Assembly (NCBI GenBank): GCA_963789495.1
Contig: CAWBLP010000012.1
Coordinates: 248,001-312,000, forward strand
DNA: 64,000 nucleotides
DNA from: CAWBLP01 sp963789495
Lineage (GTDB): Bacteria; Pseudomonadota; Alphaproteobacteria; Acetobacterales; Acetobacteraceae
Direction: 5' to 3'
The notes beneath the pieces were generated by a model. It did no database searches. It saw nothing but the letters and a program-made list of their open reading frames with translations, and was not told where the DNA came from. The position numbers and the translations under genes were made by a program. Positions 1-9,263 of the stretch are shown here, piece after piece (within the stretch, counting starts at the first letter, position 1; each line of letters begins with the position of its first letter).

Positions 1-2
1 AT

Positions 3-110
3 ATGACCGAAACTCACCCGCAAAAGCGACGCCTCGGCTATGCCCGCGTCAGCACCTACCTTTTGAAACCACTGCTGACCGTGTCCTGCTGGCGTATAAT
101 CGGGCTTTGA
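3..110 (+). pseudogene. N-terminal stub of a serine recombinase (resolvase/invertase)
   Basis: The first 19 codons read as the start of a Tn3-type resolvase, including LGYARVSTY, the beta-strand that carries the catalytic serine region in this family (the serine of RVST). After about position 59 the similarity stops and the frame ends at a TGA at 108-110, so only the extreme N terminus survives. The break suggests an insertion or deletion junction next to the IS-rich region that follows. Identification rests on one short motif, so the family call is reasonable but the subtype is unknown. Confidence 0.55.
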
Positions 111-216
111 TGGTCAAATACGCCTTATTCCACCGTTCACGGCTGACCAAGGCACCACGCGGCGCTGCCGGTATTGAGGTGCCCTCGGGAGCGGGTTGGA
201 CCGCTCCCTTACGGGG

Positions 217-1005
217 TCATTTGGACGCTGTCAGAAAGTGAACCTCCATAGGCACTGCCAGCCCGTCATCGTCAATGTATCCGGCGAGGCGGTCGACGAA
301 GTTTGCCACGAATGCTTCTCTGCGCTCATCGGATAGTCCGGCGAATGCACCTGCAGCCGGTGTTGCACCCATCCAGCCTCTGACGAGGTCGGCGGCTGAC
401 GGGTATCGCGCGGTCCGATGCTCGAATCTGACGTGGACGTTTTTAAGGTCGGCTCCCTCCGCCATGGTGCGAAGCGTCTTGATCGGCGCAAGGGCGAACG
501 CGGCATCGAGAGGAGTTCGAAGTTCCTCTCCCAGGAATGTCTCGATACAGTCGAGCAGAGCGATGTGGACCGGTTGCCGGTCCAGTGCGCCCCACACGCT
601 TGCCGCGAGCCTCCCGCCGGGGGCCAGGACTCTCGCGATTTCTCGCATTGCCGCAATCCGATCCGGAAAATATTGCAGCCCCTGCTGGCAGAGCAGCACA
701 TCAAAACTGTCGTTTGGAAAGGGCATTTCGAGCGCGCTGCCTTGCTGCCACTCGACATCAGGAATCCTGCGAGCGGCGCTCAACATTGCTTCGTTGATAT
801 CCAACCCGACAACTGTGCAGAGCTTACGAGTTGCCGACTTGACGCGTCCGGCAACCACGCCCGTGCCGCAGGCCAGATCGAGAACCCGATCACCGTCTCG
901 CACCTTGCCGGAGACGATTAAGTCTTCGGTCCAAGGTTCCATCAATTTCAGGAGGACACGGTTATAGATTGTGGGCGCGTCGCCGCTCAGTTGGAAGCCA
1001 CTCAT
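217..1005 (-). CDS. class I SAM-dependent methyltransferase
   Basis: 262 residues with a standard Rossmann methyltransferase core. Motif I is VLDLACGTGV (residues 41-50). The acidic SAM-ribose residue is in VVGLDINEAML (about residue 69). A motif IV-like segment, FDVLLCQQGLQYFPD, is followed by REIARVLAPGGRLA. This pattern is that of UbiE/COQ5-like and other small-molecule methyltransferases (Methyltransf_11/25 type). The C-terminal 90 residues carry no motif I recognise, so the substrate is unknown. The gene is isolated, with no operon partner, between a recombinase stub and a nitronate monooxygenase-like gene on the same strand. A GGGAGG stretch lies just upstream of the ATG at 1003-1005. 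The methyltransferase class is secure; the role is not. Confidence 0.85.
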   Translation of the reverse strand: MSGFQLSGDAPTIYNRVLLKLMEPWTEDLIVSGKVRDGDRVLDLACGTGVVAGRVKSATRKLCTVVGLDINEAMLSAARRIPDVEWQQGSALEMPFPNDSFDVLLCQQGLQYFPDRIAAMREIARVLAPGGRLAASVWGALDRQPVHIALLDCIETFLGEELRTPLDAAFALAPIKTLRTMAEGADLKNVHVRFEHRTARYPSAADLVRGWMGATPAAGAFAGLSDERREAFVANFVDRLAGYIDDDGLAVPMEVHFLTASK

Positions 1006-1268
1006 GGGTTACCTCCCTCTTGTTGTCCCTTTCGACGCCAGTTCCAGGTGCCCGAAGCGTAGGAGAGGAAAGCCTGATCGTGCAAGCAGAGGACCGTGAA
1101 AGCCCGGCCTCGCTTCATAGTGTCGCGTAAAGGGTAAGTTATCGGACGGGGCTGCTCCGCCGGATTGCGCCGCACGACGCCGAAGACCCCTGAACAGGTT
1201 CTCCAGCCGTCTGCCCGTTAACCCCGATTAATCGCGCATGCTAAGCCAGGCCGGTGCGGTGCTTACAG

Positions 1269-2273
1269 CTATCGCAGAACGTCCGTCATGCGGTTTCGCA
1301 GGCATTGTTCCGCCGTCTCGCACAGATCCCGCAAAACATCCGCCGCGGGTCGAACCGAATGAATGAAATCGGCTGAGTGACCAAGCAGCACGGGAAAGAT
1401 GTCTCGGTCGCCGCTTTTCACGGCCTCCGCGTAGATCGGCGCGACCTCATCGAGACGCGCGCGTAACTCCTCTTCACGCCCGTGCCATGACCGGATAAAG
1501 GCGTTATTGTGGACACGCGCGGTCGTGCCCGGTGGCCAACCGTGCGTGTTTCGCACTCTTGTCTGTAGGATCTCGTAGACTTCGGTTAAGACTGTGTCCT
1601 CGCCCATAAGCCGCAATATTTGTGCCTTATGGATGTCCGGCACTTCTATATTCTCGTCAGTGGCAACGAAAGCGGTTCCGACCCAGGCGCCCTCACCGCC
1701 AGCAGCCAGCACGGCGGCGAGCGAGCGACCGCTGGCGATGCCTCCGGCGGCGATGACCGGGATGTGCGGGAATTCCTCAATCAGACCAACGAGAAACGGC
1801 AGTAGTTGCTGCCTGCCTGTGTGCCCACCCGCCTCATTACCTTGCGCGGCCAGAACGTCAGCACCGGCAGCGACCGCGATCCTTGCCCCCTCTATCGACT
1901 GCACCTGACATATAACTTTCGCCCCCGTGTCTTTGGCGCGCGGCACCCATGGCGTGGGGTCCGCGAATGAAAACAGCATCACGGGCACCTTTTCCGCGAG
2001 AGCGGCCTCGAAATTATGCGGCACAACATCGAGCGCATGCGTGATGAATCCGACGCCAAACGGCTGGTCTGTTACAGACTTGATCAGGCCGATCTGTTCG
2101 CGGATATAGATTGGGTCCAAAGCGGCCGGGGTGTTCGAGGCCGCGCCGAAGGTTCCCAATCCGCCAGCCGCCGAGACCGCTCCAGCGAGTCGTCCTCCAC
2201 TCATGCGCGTCATGGGTGCTGAGATGACCGGATAACGAATGCCGAGCAAATCGGTCAGACGTGTTTTCAGCAT
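1269..2273 (-). CDS. nitronate monooxygenase-like FMN enzyme (2-nitropropane dioxygenase family)
   Basis: 334 residues from an ATG at 2271-2273. A longer reading to 2522 exists but its extra N terminus does not resemble the family, while MLKTRLTDLLGIRYPVISAPM is the canonical start. It is an FMN-binding TIM barrel: PVISAPMT near the N terminus, GNEAGGHTG with the likely catalytic base His-151, then AAGGIASGRSLAAVLAAGGEGAWVGTAF forming the phosphate-binding end. Family members oxidise alkyl nitronates or propionate-3-nitronate with O2, and some act as enoyl reductases, so the exact substrate is open. It stands alone, and the truncated RusA-like gene lies 240 bp upstream. Confidence 0.85.
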   Translation of the reverse strand: MLKTRLTDLLGIRYPVISAPMTRMSGGRLAGAVSAAGGLGTFGAASNTPAALDPIYIREQIGLIKSVTDQPFGVGFITHALDVVPHNFEAALAEKVPVMLFSFADPTPWVPRAKDTGAKVICQVQSIEGARIAVAAGADVLAAQGNEAGGHTGRQQLLPFLVGLIEEFPHIPVIAAGGIASGRSLAAVLAAGGEGAWVGTAFVATDENIEVPDIHKAQILRLMGEDTVLTEVYEILQTRVRNTHGWPPGTTARVHNNAFIRSWHGREEELRARLDEVAPIYAEAVKSGDRDIFPVLLGHSADFIHSVRPAADVLRDLCETAEQCLRNRMTDVLR

Positions 2274-2514
2274 GGATGCAGCCCTTTCGCCCAGGGACGA
2301 ATGGCGGCAGGCTGTCCCAGCCGTCGAACATATTAGAGTGGTATGCGGCTGACCAGCTACGCTCAGCGTTTGGTTTAGGAAAAACGCGCGAAGGAGCTTG
2401 CTACGGCAACGGTCCGGGAAGGGGTAGGTTTCGGGACGGAAAATCCGACGTGCAAAATCAAAGCCTTGCAAGTCCAAAATGTCGGTCTGACGATAGATGC
2501 GTGAAATCGGCATC

Positions 2515-2902
2515 TCATCCAAAGCTCATATTACCAGGGTGCACGTCGTAGGGTCGTATTTTGACCGTGATCACAATCCTTGCGTCATTCTCCCCGGACT
2601 CAGCACTGGTAGGTTCCAGCAGAGCATCAGTCTCGATGGATGCATGCGTAATGAGTCTGTCGTCCTCCAGCAGACAGAAGAATGGGTTTTCACCATCCTC
2701 CGGACTATAACTCCCTAGTTCTGCCGAGTTGGTCGGTATCCGCAGTGCATCAAAAAGGGTTTTCATTCGATTGTCGATATCCCCGCCGCCAATAACAGCA
2801 CCGGGATTGCCCGGTCGCAAAAAAAGAATGCTAACTGAGCAGGTCAAGGAAAGAGCTTTTCGAACCAACGGGATGAACCTGAAGCCATCAAGCCGCTCAC
2901 GA
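2515..2902 (-). pseudogene. C-terminal part of a RusA-like protein, split by the IS4-family element
   Basis: Read on the minus strand, this part starts at the element boundary (IRERLDGFRFIPLVRK) and continues through GGDIDNRMKTLFDALRIP and FFCLLEDDRLITHASIE to a stop at 2515. The D-x-D-N ... LFDAL ... EDD pattern resembles RusA-type Holliday-junction resolvases, where paired aspartates bind Mg2+. The family call is inference from that pattern. The other half is at 4161-4407, and together they would give a protein of about 210 residues. An isolated TTG start at 2868 could in theory give 117 residues, but the upstream in-frame residues fit the family better, so this is a broken gene. Confidence 0.7.
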
Positions 2903-4160
2903 ATCCCCTCATTTTAATTGGACGCTTGGCTAGGCGCGATTCGACGCGTCTCCGTAGAGGTTCCAACGGGTTAAAAGTTGGAGCGGCACGATGGCGGCAG
3001 CGGATCGTCGAGGGGCGCAATTCGCAGAGGTCCGCTCGTTCGTGGGCGGGGTGTATGGCGCCGATCTGCATGCCAAGCGGATCGCCTCATTGGCGGGCGC
3101 CACGCTCGGCGTGATGCAGTCCGCGTCGCTCGCGGTTGCGATGATAGGACAGGCGCTTGCGCAGGCCAGGGGTTTGGTGACCAAGCACGCGATCAAGCAG
3201 GTCGACCGGATGCTGAGCAACAACGGCATCGACGTGTGGGACAGTTTTGCGCGTTGGGTGACGCATCAGATAGGCGAGCGCCGGGACATCCTGGTGGCGA
3301 TGGACTGGACCGATTTCGATCACGACGACCAGGCCACGCTCGCCTTGCACCTGGTCACCGGCCATGGCCGCGCGGCCCCGTTGCTGTGGCTGACCGTCTG
3401 GAAGGACGAACTGAAGGATCACCGCAACGATTTCGAGGATGCGTGCCTCCGGCGGCTGGCCGAACTCGTGCCCGCCGGCTGCTGCGTCACCATCCTCGCC
3501 GATCGCGGCTTCGGTGATCAGAAGCTGTTCGCTTTTCTCGCGGAACTTGGCCTTGGCTACGTGATCCGCTTTCGCGGCAACATTCACGTCACCGACGCGG
3601 ACGGAACCACCAAACCCGCCGCCGAGTGGGTCGGCAAAAGCGGACGCGCCCGCAAGCTGGCGGACGCGCGCGTGACCGCGAAGGGCCAGCAGGTCGGCGC
3701 GGTCGTGTGCGTGCGCGCAAAAGACATGAAGGAGCCTTGGTGCCTCGCCACCAGCGAGCGGGAGGCGACGGCGGCGACGCTGATCAACCACTATGCCAAA
3801 CGCTGGACAATCGAGCCGCAGTTCCGAGACACAAAGGACCTGCGCTTCGGCATGGGTCTCTCGTCCACGCGCATCGGCGAGCCTACGCGACGCGACCGTC
3901 TGCTGCTGATCAGCGCATTCGCCACTGCCTTGCTGACGCTGCTGGGCACCGCCGGCGAAACCCTCGGCATGGATCGGCTGTTGAAATCGAACACCAGCAA
4001 GACGCGCACGCACTCGCTGTTCCGGCAGGGCTGCATGCTCTACGAACTGATCCCGAACATGCCAGAGCATCGGCTCACGCCGCTCATAGAGAAATTCGCC
4101 GAGGCCGTGGCCAGCGCCGGACTTTTTCCAACCGCCATGCTGGCATCAATATGAGGGGAT
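2903..4160 (+). mobile_element. IS4-family insertion sequence
   Basis: About 1.26 kb, bounded by terminal inverted repeats: ATCCCCTCAT at 2903-2912 and its complement at 4151-4160. The similarity continues imperfectly inward for about 26 bp. It contains one transposase gene. It lies inside a RusA-like gene, whose two halves resume on either side. I see no clean direct target duplication in the flanks, so a deletion or later change at one end is possible. Confidence 0.8.
2991..4154 (+). CDS. IS4-family transposase
   Basis: 387 residues with a DDE fold. The first catalytic Asp is in LVAMDWTDFD. The second is in ILADRGFGD. The Glu lies in HYAKRWTIEPQFRDTK, which matches the IS4-family YREK signature (Y-x2-R-x3-E-x6-K). 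Length and motif order are complete, so the enzyme may be active. The gene fills the element and its stop lies within the right inverted repeat. The insertion disrupts a host gene of opposite orientation. Confidence 0.92.
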   Translation: MAAADRRGAQFAEVRSFVGGVYGADLHAKRIASLAGATLGVMQSASLAVAMIGQALAQARGLVTKHAIKQVDRMLSNNGIDVWDSFARWVTHQIGERRDILVAMDWTDFDHDDQATLALHLVTGHGRAAPLLWLTVWKDELKDHRNDFEDACLRRLAELVPAGCCVTILADRGFGDQKLFAFLAELGLGYVIRFRGNIHVTDADGTTKPAAEWVGKSGRARKLADARVTAKGQQVGAVVCVRAKDMKEPWCLATSEREATAATLINHYAKRWTIEPQFRDTKDLRFGMGLSSTRIGEPTRRDRLLLISAFATALLTLLGTAGETLGMDRLLKSNTSKTRTHSLFRQGCMLYELIPNMPEHRLTPLIEKFAEAVASAGLFPTAMLASI

Positions 4161-4407
4161 GGCTGAGATCAAGCTGATATTGTTCTGTCAGGGACTGCAA
4201 GATCGTTTCGTGCTTATATATTCCGATGAATGGAGTCATGCCATGACGATACTCAACCGGATGTCCGTCTTTCAGATATGGGTTTGTCTCCCACAGACGA
4301 CGGAGCTGTTTGTGAAAAATCTTCCTTATCTCGTGCTTGTGCTTTGCGCGCGTGTTGTTACGAGAGGCACCGAGGAGAACTCCTTGATAGGTTAGCCGGA
4401 ATTCCAT
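4161..4407 (-). pseudogene. N-terminal part of the IS-split RusA-like protein
   Basis: Starts at ATG 4405-4407 with AAGGAG about 9 nt upstream. The product begins MEFRLTYQGVLLGASRNNT and runs to QYQLDLSHP at the IS boundary. Reading then resumes at IRERLDGFRF on the far side of the element (2902 downwards). The N-terminal segment carries the basic KHKHEIRKIFHKQLRRLW stretch. The open frame continues into the IS, but those residues come from the element. The promoter-proximal half keeps its start signals, so a truncated peptide could still be made. Confidence 0.65.
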
Positions 4408-4515
4408 TGCATCAAACTCCTTGGCAATTGGATGGGTGTCCCCTCAGCAACCTCCCGAGTCACGACAAGAACGGAGCGGCAGGTTCGTTGCTATATTTAC
4501 TCTTGATTATCAAGA

Positions 4516-6223
4516 CAGGTCTGGTAACCGGGGCAAAACCCCGGGCGGATTGCATTTTAGGGCTTCCCCCGACGCGGACGAGTACGATTCGCTCGCCGCA
4601 TGTCACCGCCCACTGATCCGTCGGGTCTGCCGCACGCCGAGCTGGAAGCTCTGGTGGTTGAGCTGCTGGGCGAGGTGTCGGAGCTGAAGCAACTGGTGGC
4701 GGCACAGCGCGATGAGATCGCCTGGCTGAAGGGCCTCAAGGGTCGCCCATCGATCAAGCCGAGCGGCATGGAGAAGGGCACCGAGCCGAAGCGCGGCGGC
4801 AAGCGGGGCAAACGCCGCGGCCGCGGCAAGGTGACACCGCGGGTCACACCGCAGACCGAGGTGCTGCGGGTGGCGCATCCGCCGGGTTCGCAGTTCAAGG
4901 GCTACGAGCCGTATCGAGTGCAGGAGCTGGTGCTCACGGCACGGGCGGTGCGCTACCGCCGCGAGCGCTGGCTGACGCCGCAAGGCGAGACCATCGTGGC
5001 GCCGCTGCCCAGTGGCATCCGCGGCCATTTCGGGCCGGAGCTGCGGCGCTTCGTGCTGATGCAGTACCACCAGGGCCAGGTGACCGTCGAGCGTTTGGTC
5101 ACACAGCTTCAGGCGATCGGCGTCAGTATCTCGAAGCGGCAGGTCATGCGCCTGCTGATCGATGGACAAGATGACTTCCTGGTGGAGAGCTGCGAGGTGC
5201 TACGTGCCGGACTGGCGACAGCGGACTGGGTCACCGTCGATGACACCGGCGCGCGCCATCGCGGCGCCAATGCCGTCTGCACGCAAATCGGCAACGACAC
5301 GTTCGCCTGGTTCGGCACAACGGGCAGCAAGAGTTCGCCGGAACTTTCTTGACCTGCTGCGTGCCGGTCACACCGATTACGTGATCAACGATGCGGCGCT
5401 GGACTATATGCATGAGCATGCCCTGGCCGGACCGCTCATCCAGCGACTGGCAACACATGGGCAGCGGCAGTTCGCCGATCAGACCGCCTGGATGCGCCAT
5501 CTTGAGCAGCTCGGCATGACCGGTCTGCCGGTGACGCCCGATCCGGTGCGCGTCGCCACAGAAGCTGCGCTGTGGGGCGCGGTGAGCGCACACGGGTTTC
5601 TCTGCGAGGCGGTCATAGTCAGCGACGATGCCGGGCAGTTCAACATCGGCCAGCATGCGCTGTGCTGGATCCACGCCGAACGCCTGGTGCACAAGCTGGA
5701 GACCTTTACCGACCAGCAGCGTGCCGCCCAGCAGCATATCCGCGGGCTGATCTGGTGGTATTATGCCGACCTGAAGCTCTACCGGCGTGAACCGACGCCA
5801 CGCCGACGCCGTGAAATGCGGGGGCGGTTCGACCGCATCTTTCACCGACGTACCGGCTTCGCCACTCTGGACCGCCTGCTCCAGCGGCTGCACGCCAACA
5901 AGGCCGAGTTACTGATGGTGCTCGACCATCCCGAGATCCCGCTGCACACCAACGGTTCGGAAAACGACATCCGCTGTCAGGTGACAAAGCGCAAAGTCAG
6001 CGGCGGAACCCACAGCGATATCGGCCGAGACTGCCGCGACGCTTTCCTCGGGCTCGCCAAGACCTGCACCAAGCTCGGCATCGCATTGTGGGACTATCTC
6101 GGTGCCAGGCTCAGCATCTCAGGTGCTCCCGCCGTCCCGCACCTTCCCAGCCTCATCCGCCGCCGTGGCCAACCCGCCTGAAAACACCACTCGCCCGGGA
6201 TTTTGCCCCGGTTACCAGGTCTG
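4516..6223 (+). mobile_element. IS66-family element with a single tnpC (ISBst12-like)
   Basis: Inverted repeats of about 32 bp bracket the gene: 4516-4547, containing TGGTAACCGGGGCAAAA, and 6192-6223, containing the complement TTTTGCCCCGGTTACCA. The arms differ at only a few positions. No tnpA or tnpB accompanies the gene, as in the ISBst12-type subgroup of IS66. I could not identify an unambiguous 8-bp target duplication. Confidence 0.8.
4600..6181 (+). CDS. tnpC: IS66-family transposase TnpC, apparent one-base frameshift
   Basis: The N-terminal part (4600 to about 5334) has the coiled coil EVSELKQLVAAQRDEIAWLK and a basic linker typical of TnpC. The C-terminal part, in the next frame to 6181, has the conserved end NGSENDIRCQVTKRKVSGG. 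The frame changes at GAGTTC (5331-5336). Reading GAGTC instead gives an uninterrupted GSKSRRNFLDLLRAGH, which is the expected family sequence. The full product would be about 526 residues. I therefore favour a sequencing artefact over a true pseudogene. A real inactivating mutation is the alternative. Confidence 0.8.
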
Positions 6224-6303
6224 CGCCTAACTTATTGATAAGGCGTTGATCTTTTGAGGACCTCGCCTGTGCACTGCCTCTGGCACCGGCACCTCAGGCA
6301 GCA

Positions 6304-6963
6304 CTATTTCACGGCAACCAAGCAGGCGTAGTTTTGGGCGGGCGTTGGCTTAACACGCTCTGGTTCGAAGTGGTGGAGCGACACCGGATTGGCAAATCCT
6401 GCCTGTCGCAATAGTTCCAGATGGCGAGCGATCTCGAACCGGCCCGCTTCATAATCCCACGCGGTTCCGTCAGGCTTGATGAAGTCGCCATTGACCAGAA
6501 TGCCGTCCTTCGGGAGTGTCTCGAAGCAGCGCGCATAGACATCTACTACCGCCTGCTGGCTTCCTAGGTCATGTAACGCCCAGGTCGAAATGATGGCCTG
6601 TGGCGGACGGCTCAGACGTGTCGGCCAGGACTGGTCCATCAGGTCAGCATTGGTGAAGGTTACGCGTGACTCCAGCTGACCGAGCGTTCGTTTGGCTACC
6701 TCAAAGAATACCGTGGAAAAATCGAGGCCCTCGTAACGGAGGGTCTGCTGACGCTCCAAAATGTGTCGCGCCATGTAGCCGGGCCCAAGGCCGAGTTCGA
6801 GAACATTGGGATCACTGACAGGAAGTTGGCCGATCTGATCAAGGATCATGTCGAACAGGGCCAGCCGAGGCGGAGAGGGGACGAAACGATCTGCCCATCC
6901 CTGCACAAAATCAGCGTCGTGGAATTCGTGCTGAGCACCGACAAAGCCGTTCATGACAGACAT
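6304..6963 (-). CDS. class I SAM-dependent methyltransferase
   Basis: 219 residues. The SAM-binding motif I is NVLELGLGPGYMARHI (residues 53-68). The acidic loop is in YEGLDFSTVFFEVAKR. A post-motif segment, AIISTWALHDLGS, leads into the C-terminal strand pair ending YACLVAVK. The W-A-L-H-D stretch is often seen in small-molecule methyltransferases that act on quinone- or polyketide-like acceptors, but the substrate cannot be deduced. It is a single gene between IS66- and IS1380-type elements and could be cargo or a stranded chromosomal gene. Base composition (for example GAAT- and AAAT-rich patches) is slightly lower in GC than its neighbours. Confidence 0.82.
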   Translation of the reverse strand: MSVMNGFVGAQHEFHDADFVQGWADRFVPSPPRLALFDMILDQIGQLPVSDPNVLELGLGPGYMARHILERQQTLRYEGLDFSTVFFEVAKRTLGQLESRVTFTNADLMDQSWPTRLSRPPQAIISTWALHDLGSQQAVVDVYARCFETLPKDGILVNGDFIKPDGTAWDYEAGRFEIARHLELLRQAGFANPVSLHHFEPERVKPTPAQNYACLVAVK

Positions 6964-7154
6964 TCCTTTGACCGTTAGCCGGGAAAATTCATCGGAGCGC
7001 TCGGGGAGCTGCTACCCTGTATTGATCACTCAACCGAAAGCTGTGCGTCCATAGGAGGCCACCGGCCCCTTTTAGGTCCGTTGTGTGGTCTCGGCAGCTG
7101 GTGGGCGTTGGGGTTGATCGGCGTTGGTTCAGGTGGGGCAATCCGCCCCGTGAT

Positions 7155-8507
7155 TCAAATGCTGAGGCGGGGCATGCGCGTCAGCAGCAGAACGAAGAGC
7201 GCCTGATCGGGTGTCGCTCGTGGCAGGTGAAGTCGAACCTGCGTCTTCAACACCTCGATGCGTACTGCCAGTTTGACCAGGCGCAGCCGCAAGGTGTCGA
7301 ATTGTGCGACGCGCCAACGCGAGCGACGCGGCATCAGCGTGCGCAGGCTCCATAACAGCCAATAGGCGCCGATATGAAGGAAGAGGCGCATTTGGTTGGC
7401 GCTTGCTCGGCAGCACGAAGTGCGGTCGGCGGCCAAATGTGCTTTCCACGCCTTGATATGGTTCTCCGCCTGACCCCGGGCGCAATAGATGTCCTGGTAG
7501 ACGGTGCGGCCGGACGGGCCGCTGAGACTGGTGACGATGAAGCGTGTATCGATCCCCTGTGGCCCGGCCTCGACGCGGGCGATGATGCGCTCCACCCTGT
7601 CCCAGCTCGCCGCAGCGTCATTGAATTCTTTGAACCGGCGCAGCTTGGCGCCGTCCGCAGTAGCAGCGGCACGGGCGGCGGTGCTCTCCTCGAGGCAGAG
7701 GATATGTTTGCGCAGCGTCGACGTGGGGGCGACGCCGAGCGTGTAGTCCAGCTGGCGGGCCCGGCAGAAGCGCAGCACCCCGGGTGTGCAGTAATGGCTG
7801 TCGGCGCGCAGCATGATCTCCACCTGCGGCCAGTTGCCACGGATTGCGGTGATCAGCCGATGCAGCCAGCGTACGATTTGCTTGCCCGAAGGCCGACTGG
7901 CCGGGCGCAGGACGGCGGCGATCATGCGGCCGTCGCCGTCGAACACCACGATCGGCTGGAAGCCATATTCGTCGTGATGCGCGTTGAACAGCCGCAACTG
8001 CTGGCTGCCATGCACGGCGTCGAACGTGTCGTCGATGTCGAGCACGATGCGGCGTGGCACCTGGCAAAAGCTCTGGCAGTAGTGGTCGACCATAGCCCGC
8101 CCCATGCGCAAGAGTGCACGCGCGTCCGGTAGGTTCTCCAAGCGCGAGATGGTGGGTTGCGAGCAAAGGTCGGCATCATTGGGCAAGCGGCCCATCGCCA
8201 GCTTGAACATCGGATCGCGGCGTAGGCGGTCGGCGTCGTTGCCGTCCTCGTATCCCGATGAGATCATCAACATGCGCGTGCGGATGATTTCATCGAGCCC
8301 ATGCACCACACGCTCCGGCGCGCGGGGGTCAACGATGCATGCCGCCAGTCGCCGAGCGAGATCGAGACGTTGCTCCACTTCCCGCAGCATCAGCAATCCA
8401 CCATCGGATGAAAGATGCCCACCATCAAAGCGGGCGATCACTGGTTTACCGCCGATGGGTGACAGGCCGGGCAGCAACGGGGGTGTTGTTTTTGCCTGGA
8501 CTGGCAT
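7155..8507 (-). CDS. IS1380-family transposase
   Basis: 450 residues from ATG 8505-8507. The open frame extends further upstream, but the family begins MPVQAKTTPPLLPGLSPIGG. Recognisable segments are RFDGGHLSSDGGLLMLREVE, ISRLENL, IVLDIDDTFDAVHGSQQL (first catalytic Asp region), IMLRADSHYCTPGVL and the C-terminal KAWKAHLAADRTSC block typical of IS1380/IS942. Length is normal and no frameshift is seen. I could not define convincing terminal repeats, although GTCTCGGC occurs in opposite orientations near 7093 and 8586. Confidence 0.88.
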   Translation of the reverse strand: MPVQAKTTPPLLPGLSPIGGKPVIARFDGGHLSSDGGLLMLREVEQRLDLARRLAACIVDPRAPERVVHGLDEIIRTRMLMISSGYEDGNDADRLRRDPMFKLAMGRLPNDADLCSQPTISRLENLPDARALLRMGRAMVDHYCQSFCQVPRRIVLDIDDTFDAVHGSQQLRLFNAHHDEYGFQPIVVFDGDGRMIAAVLRPASRPSGKQIVRWLHRLITAIRGNWPQVEIMLRADSHYCTPGVLRFCRARQLDYTLGVAPTSTLRKHILCLEESTAARAAATADGAKLRRFKEFNDAAASWDRVERIIARVEAGPQGIDTRFIVTSLSGPSGRTVYQDIYCARGQAENHIKAWKAHLAADRTSCCRASANQMRLFLHIGAYWLLWSLRTLMPRRSRWRVAQFDTLRLRLVKLAVRIEVLKTQVRLHLPRATPDQALFVLLLTRMPRLSI

Positions 8508-8696
8508 CTTGCCTCGAATTCGCTTGAACTGCAGCGCAATTCTACCGTCGTCCGGGGTTTCGTACCAGGGTTGCCACGCTGACGCCGAGACTGGCTGACG
8601 CGGGGACGTGTGGGGGATTGGGGCTGTATGGGAAGTCGTCCGGGTGGACAGCCTAGAAGAAGCAAGCCGACGACGATCGCCAGGGCGGAGCCGACG

Positions 8697-9119
8697 ATGC
8701 ATGGCTTGCGAGCTTCATTGAACCCACACGTCTATCGAGACATCGAGATTGAAAGCGATCAATCGCTGTTTGAATTAGCCCACGTAATCACGAAGGCTTT
8801 TGGCTTCGATTTTGACCATGCTTTTGGTTTTTTCAATCGCCTGACAGGTCACGTGTTTAGCTCGCCCGTGCGGTATGAGCTTTTCGCAGACGAGGAGGCA
8901 GGCGGCGAAGCCCGCAGTGTGCACCAAGCGACAATCGCTCAGGCGTTCCGGCGGAAGAACAGCAAGATGCTGTTCGTGTACGACTACGGCGATGAATGGC
9001 GCTTCCGAGTCGAAGTGCGTGACATAAGCAAACTACCGCCCGACAGCGCAGTTCCTAGGGTGACAGCTGAGGTCGGCAAAGCCCCCGAGCAATATCCCGT
9101 CGCGACCGACGACAACTGA
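8697..9119 (+). CDS. plasmid pRiA4b ORF-3-like protein
   Basis: 140 residues from ATG 8697. The start codon at 8610 would add a basic, unrelated leader drawn from the IS1380 flank. The body contains YRDIEIESDQSLFELAHVI, FGFDFDHAFGFF and MLFVYDYGDEWRFRVEV, then VGKAPEQYP. That combination is the pRiA4b ORF-3 fold, which is widespread on plasmids and near IS1096/IS elements and is of unknown biochemical function. The N terminus may be shortened by the neighbouring IS. The C terminus looks complete. Confidence 0.7.
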   Translation: MHGLRASLNPHVYRDIEIESDQSLFELAHVITKAFGFDFDHAFGFFNRLTGHVFSSPVRYELFADEEAGGEARSVHQATIAQAFRRKNSKMLFVYDYGDEWRFRVEVRDISKLPPDSAVPRVTAEVGKAPEQYPVATDDN

Positions 9120-9263
9120 CCGTCCGACCCAAGATGAAGCAAGGCAAGACAGCATTCTACAACCTACGCGTGCGTCGCGGCCACGGTTCCGATGTTGCCG
9201 CGAACAGACAGATTCTTCCCCTCTTTCAAGACCATGCGGCCGTCGGGGAGACCTGATGAATAA

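Noticed and set aside
2892..4170. Target-site duplication for the IS4-family element
   Set aside because: Flanks outside the ATCCCCTCAT ends do not form a direct repeat of 9-13 bp.
5162..5352. Programmed frameshifting in IS66 tnpC
   Set aside because: No slippery heptamer, and the same GAGTTC break occurs in unrelated genes including pheS.
9134..9256. A 40-residue plus-strand ORF after the pRiA4b ORF-3-like gene
   Set aside because: No recognisable family or convincing RBS; lies in decayed DNA.
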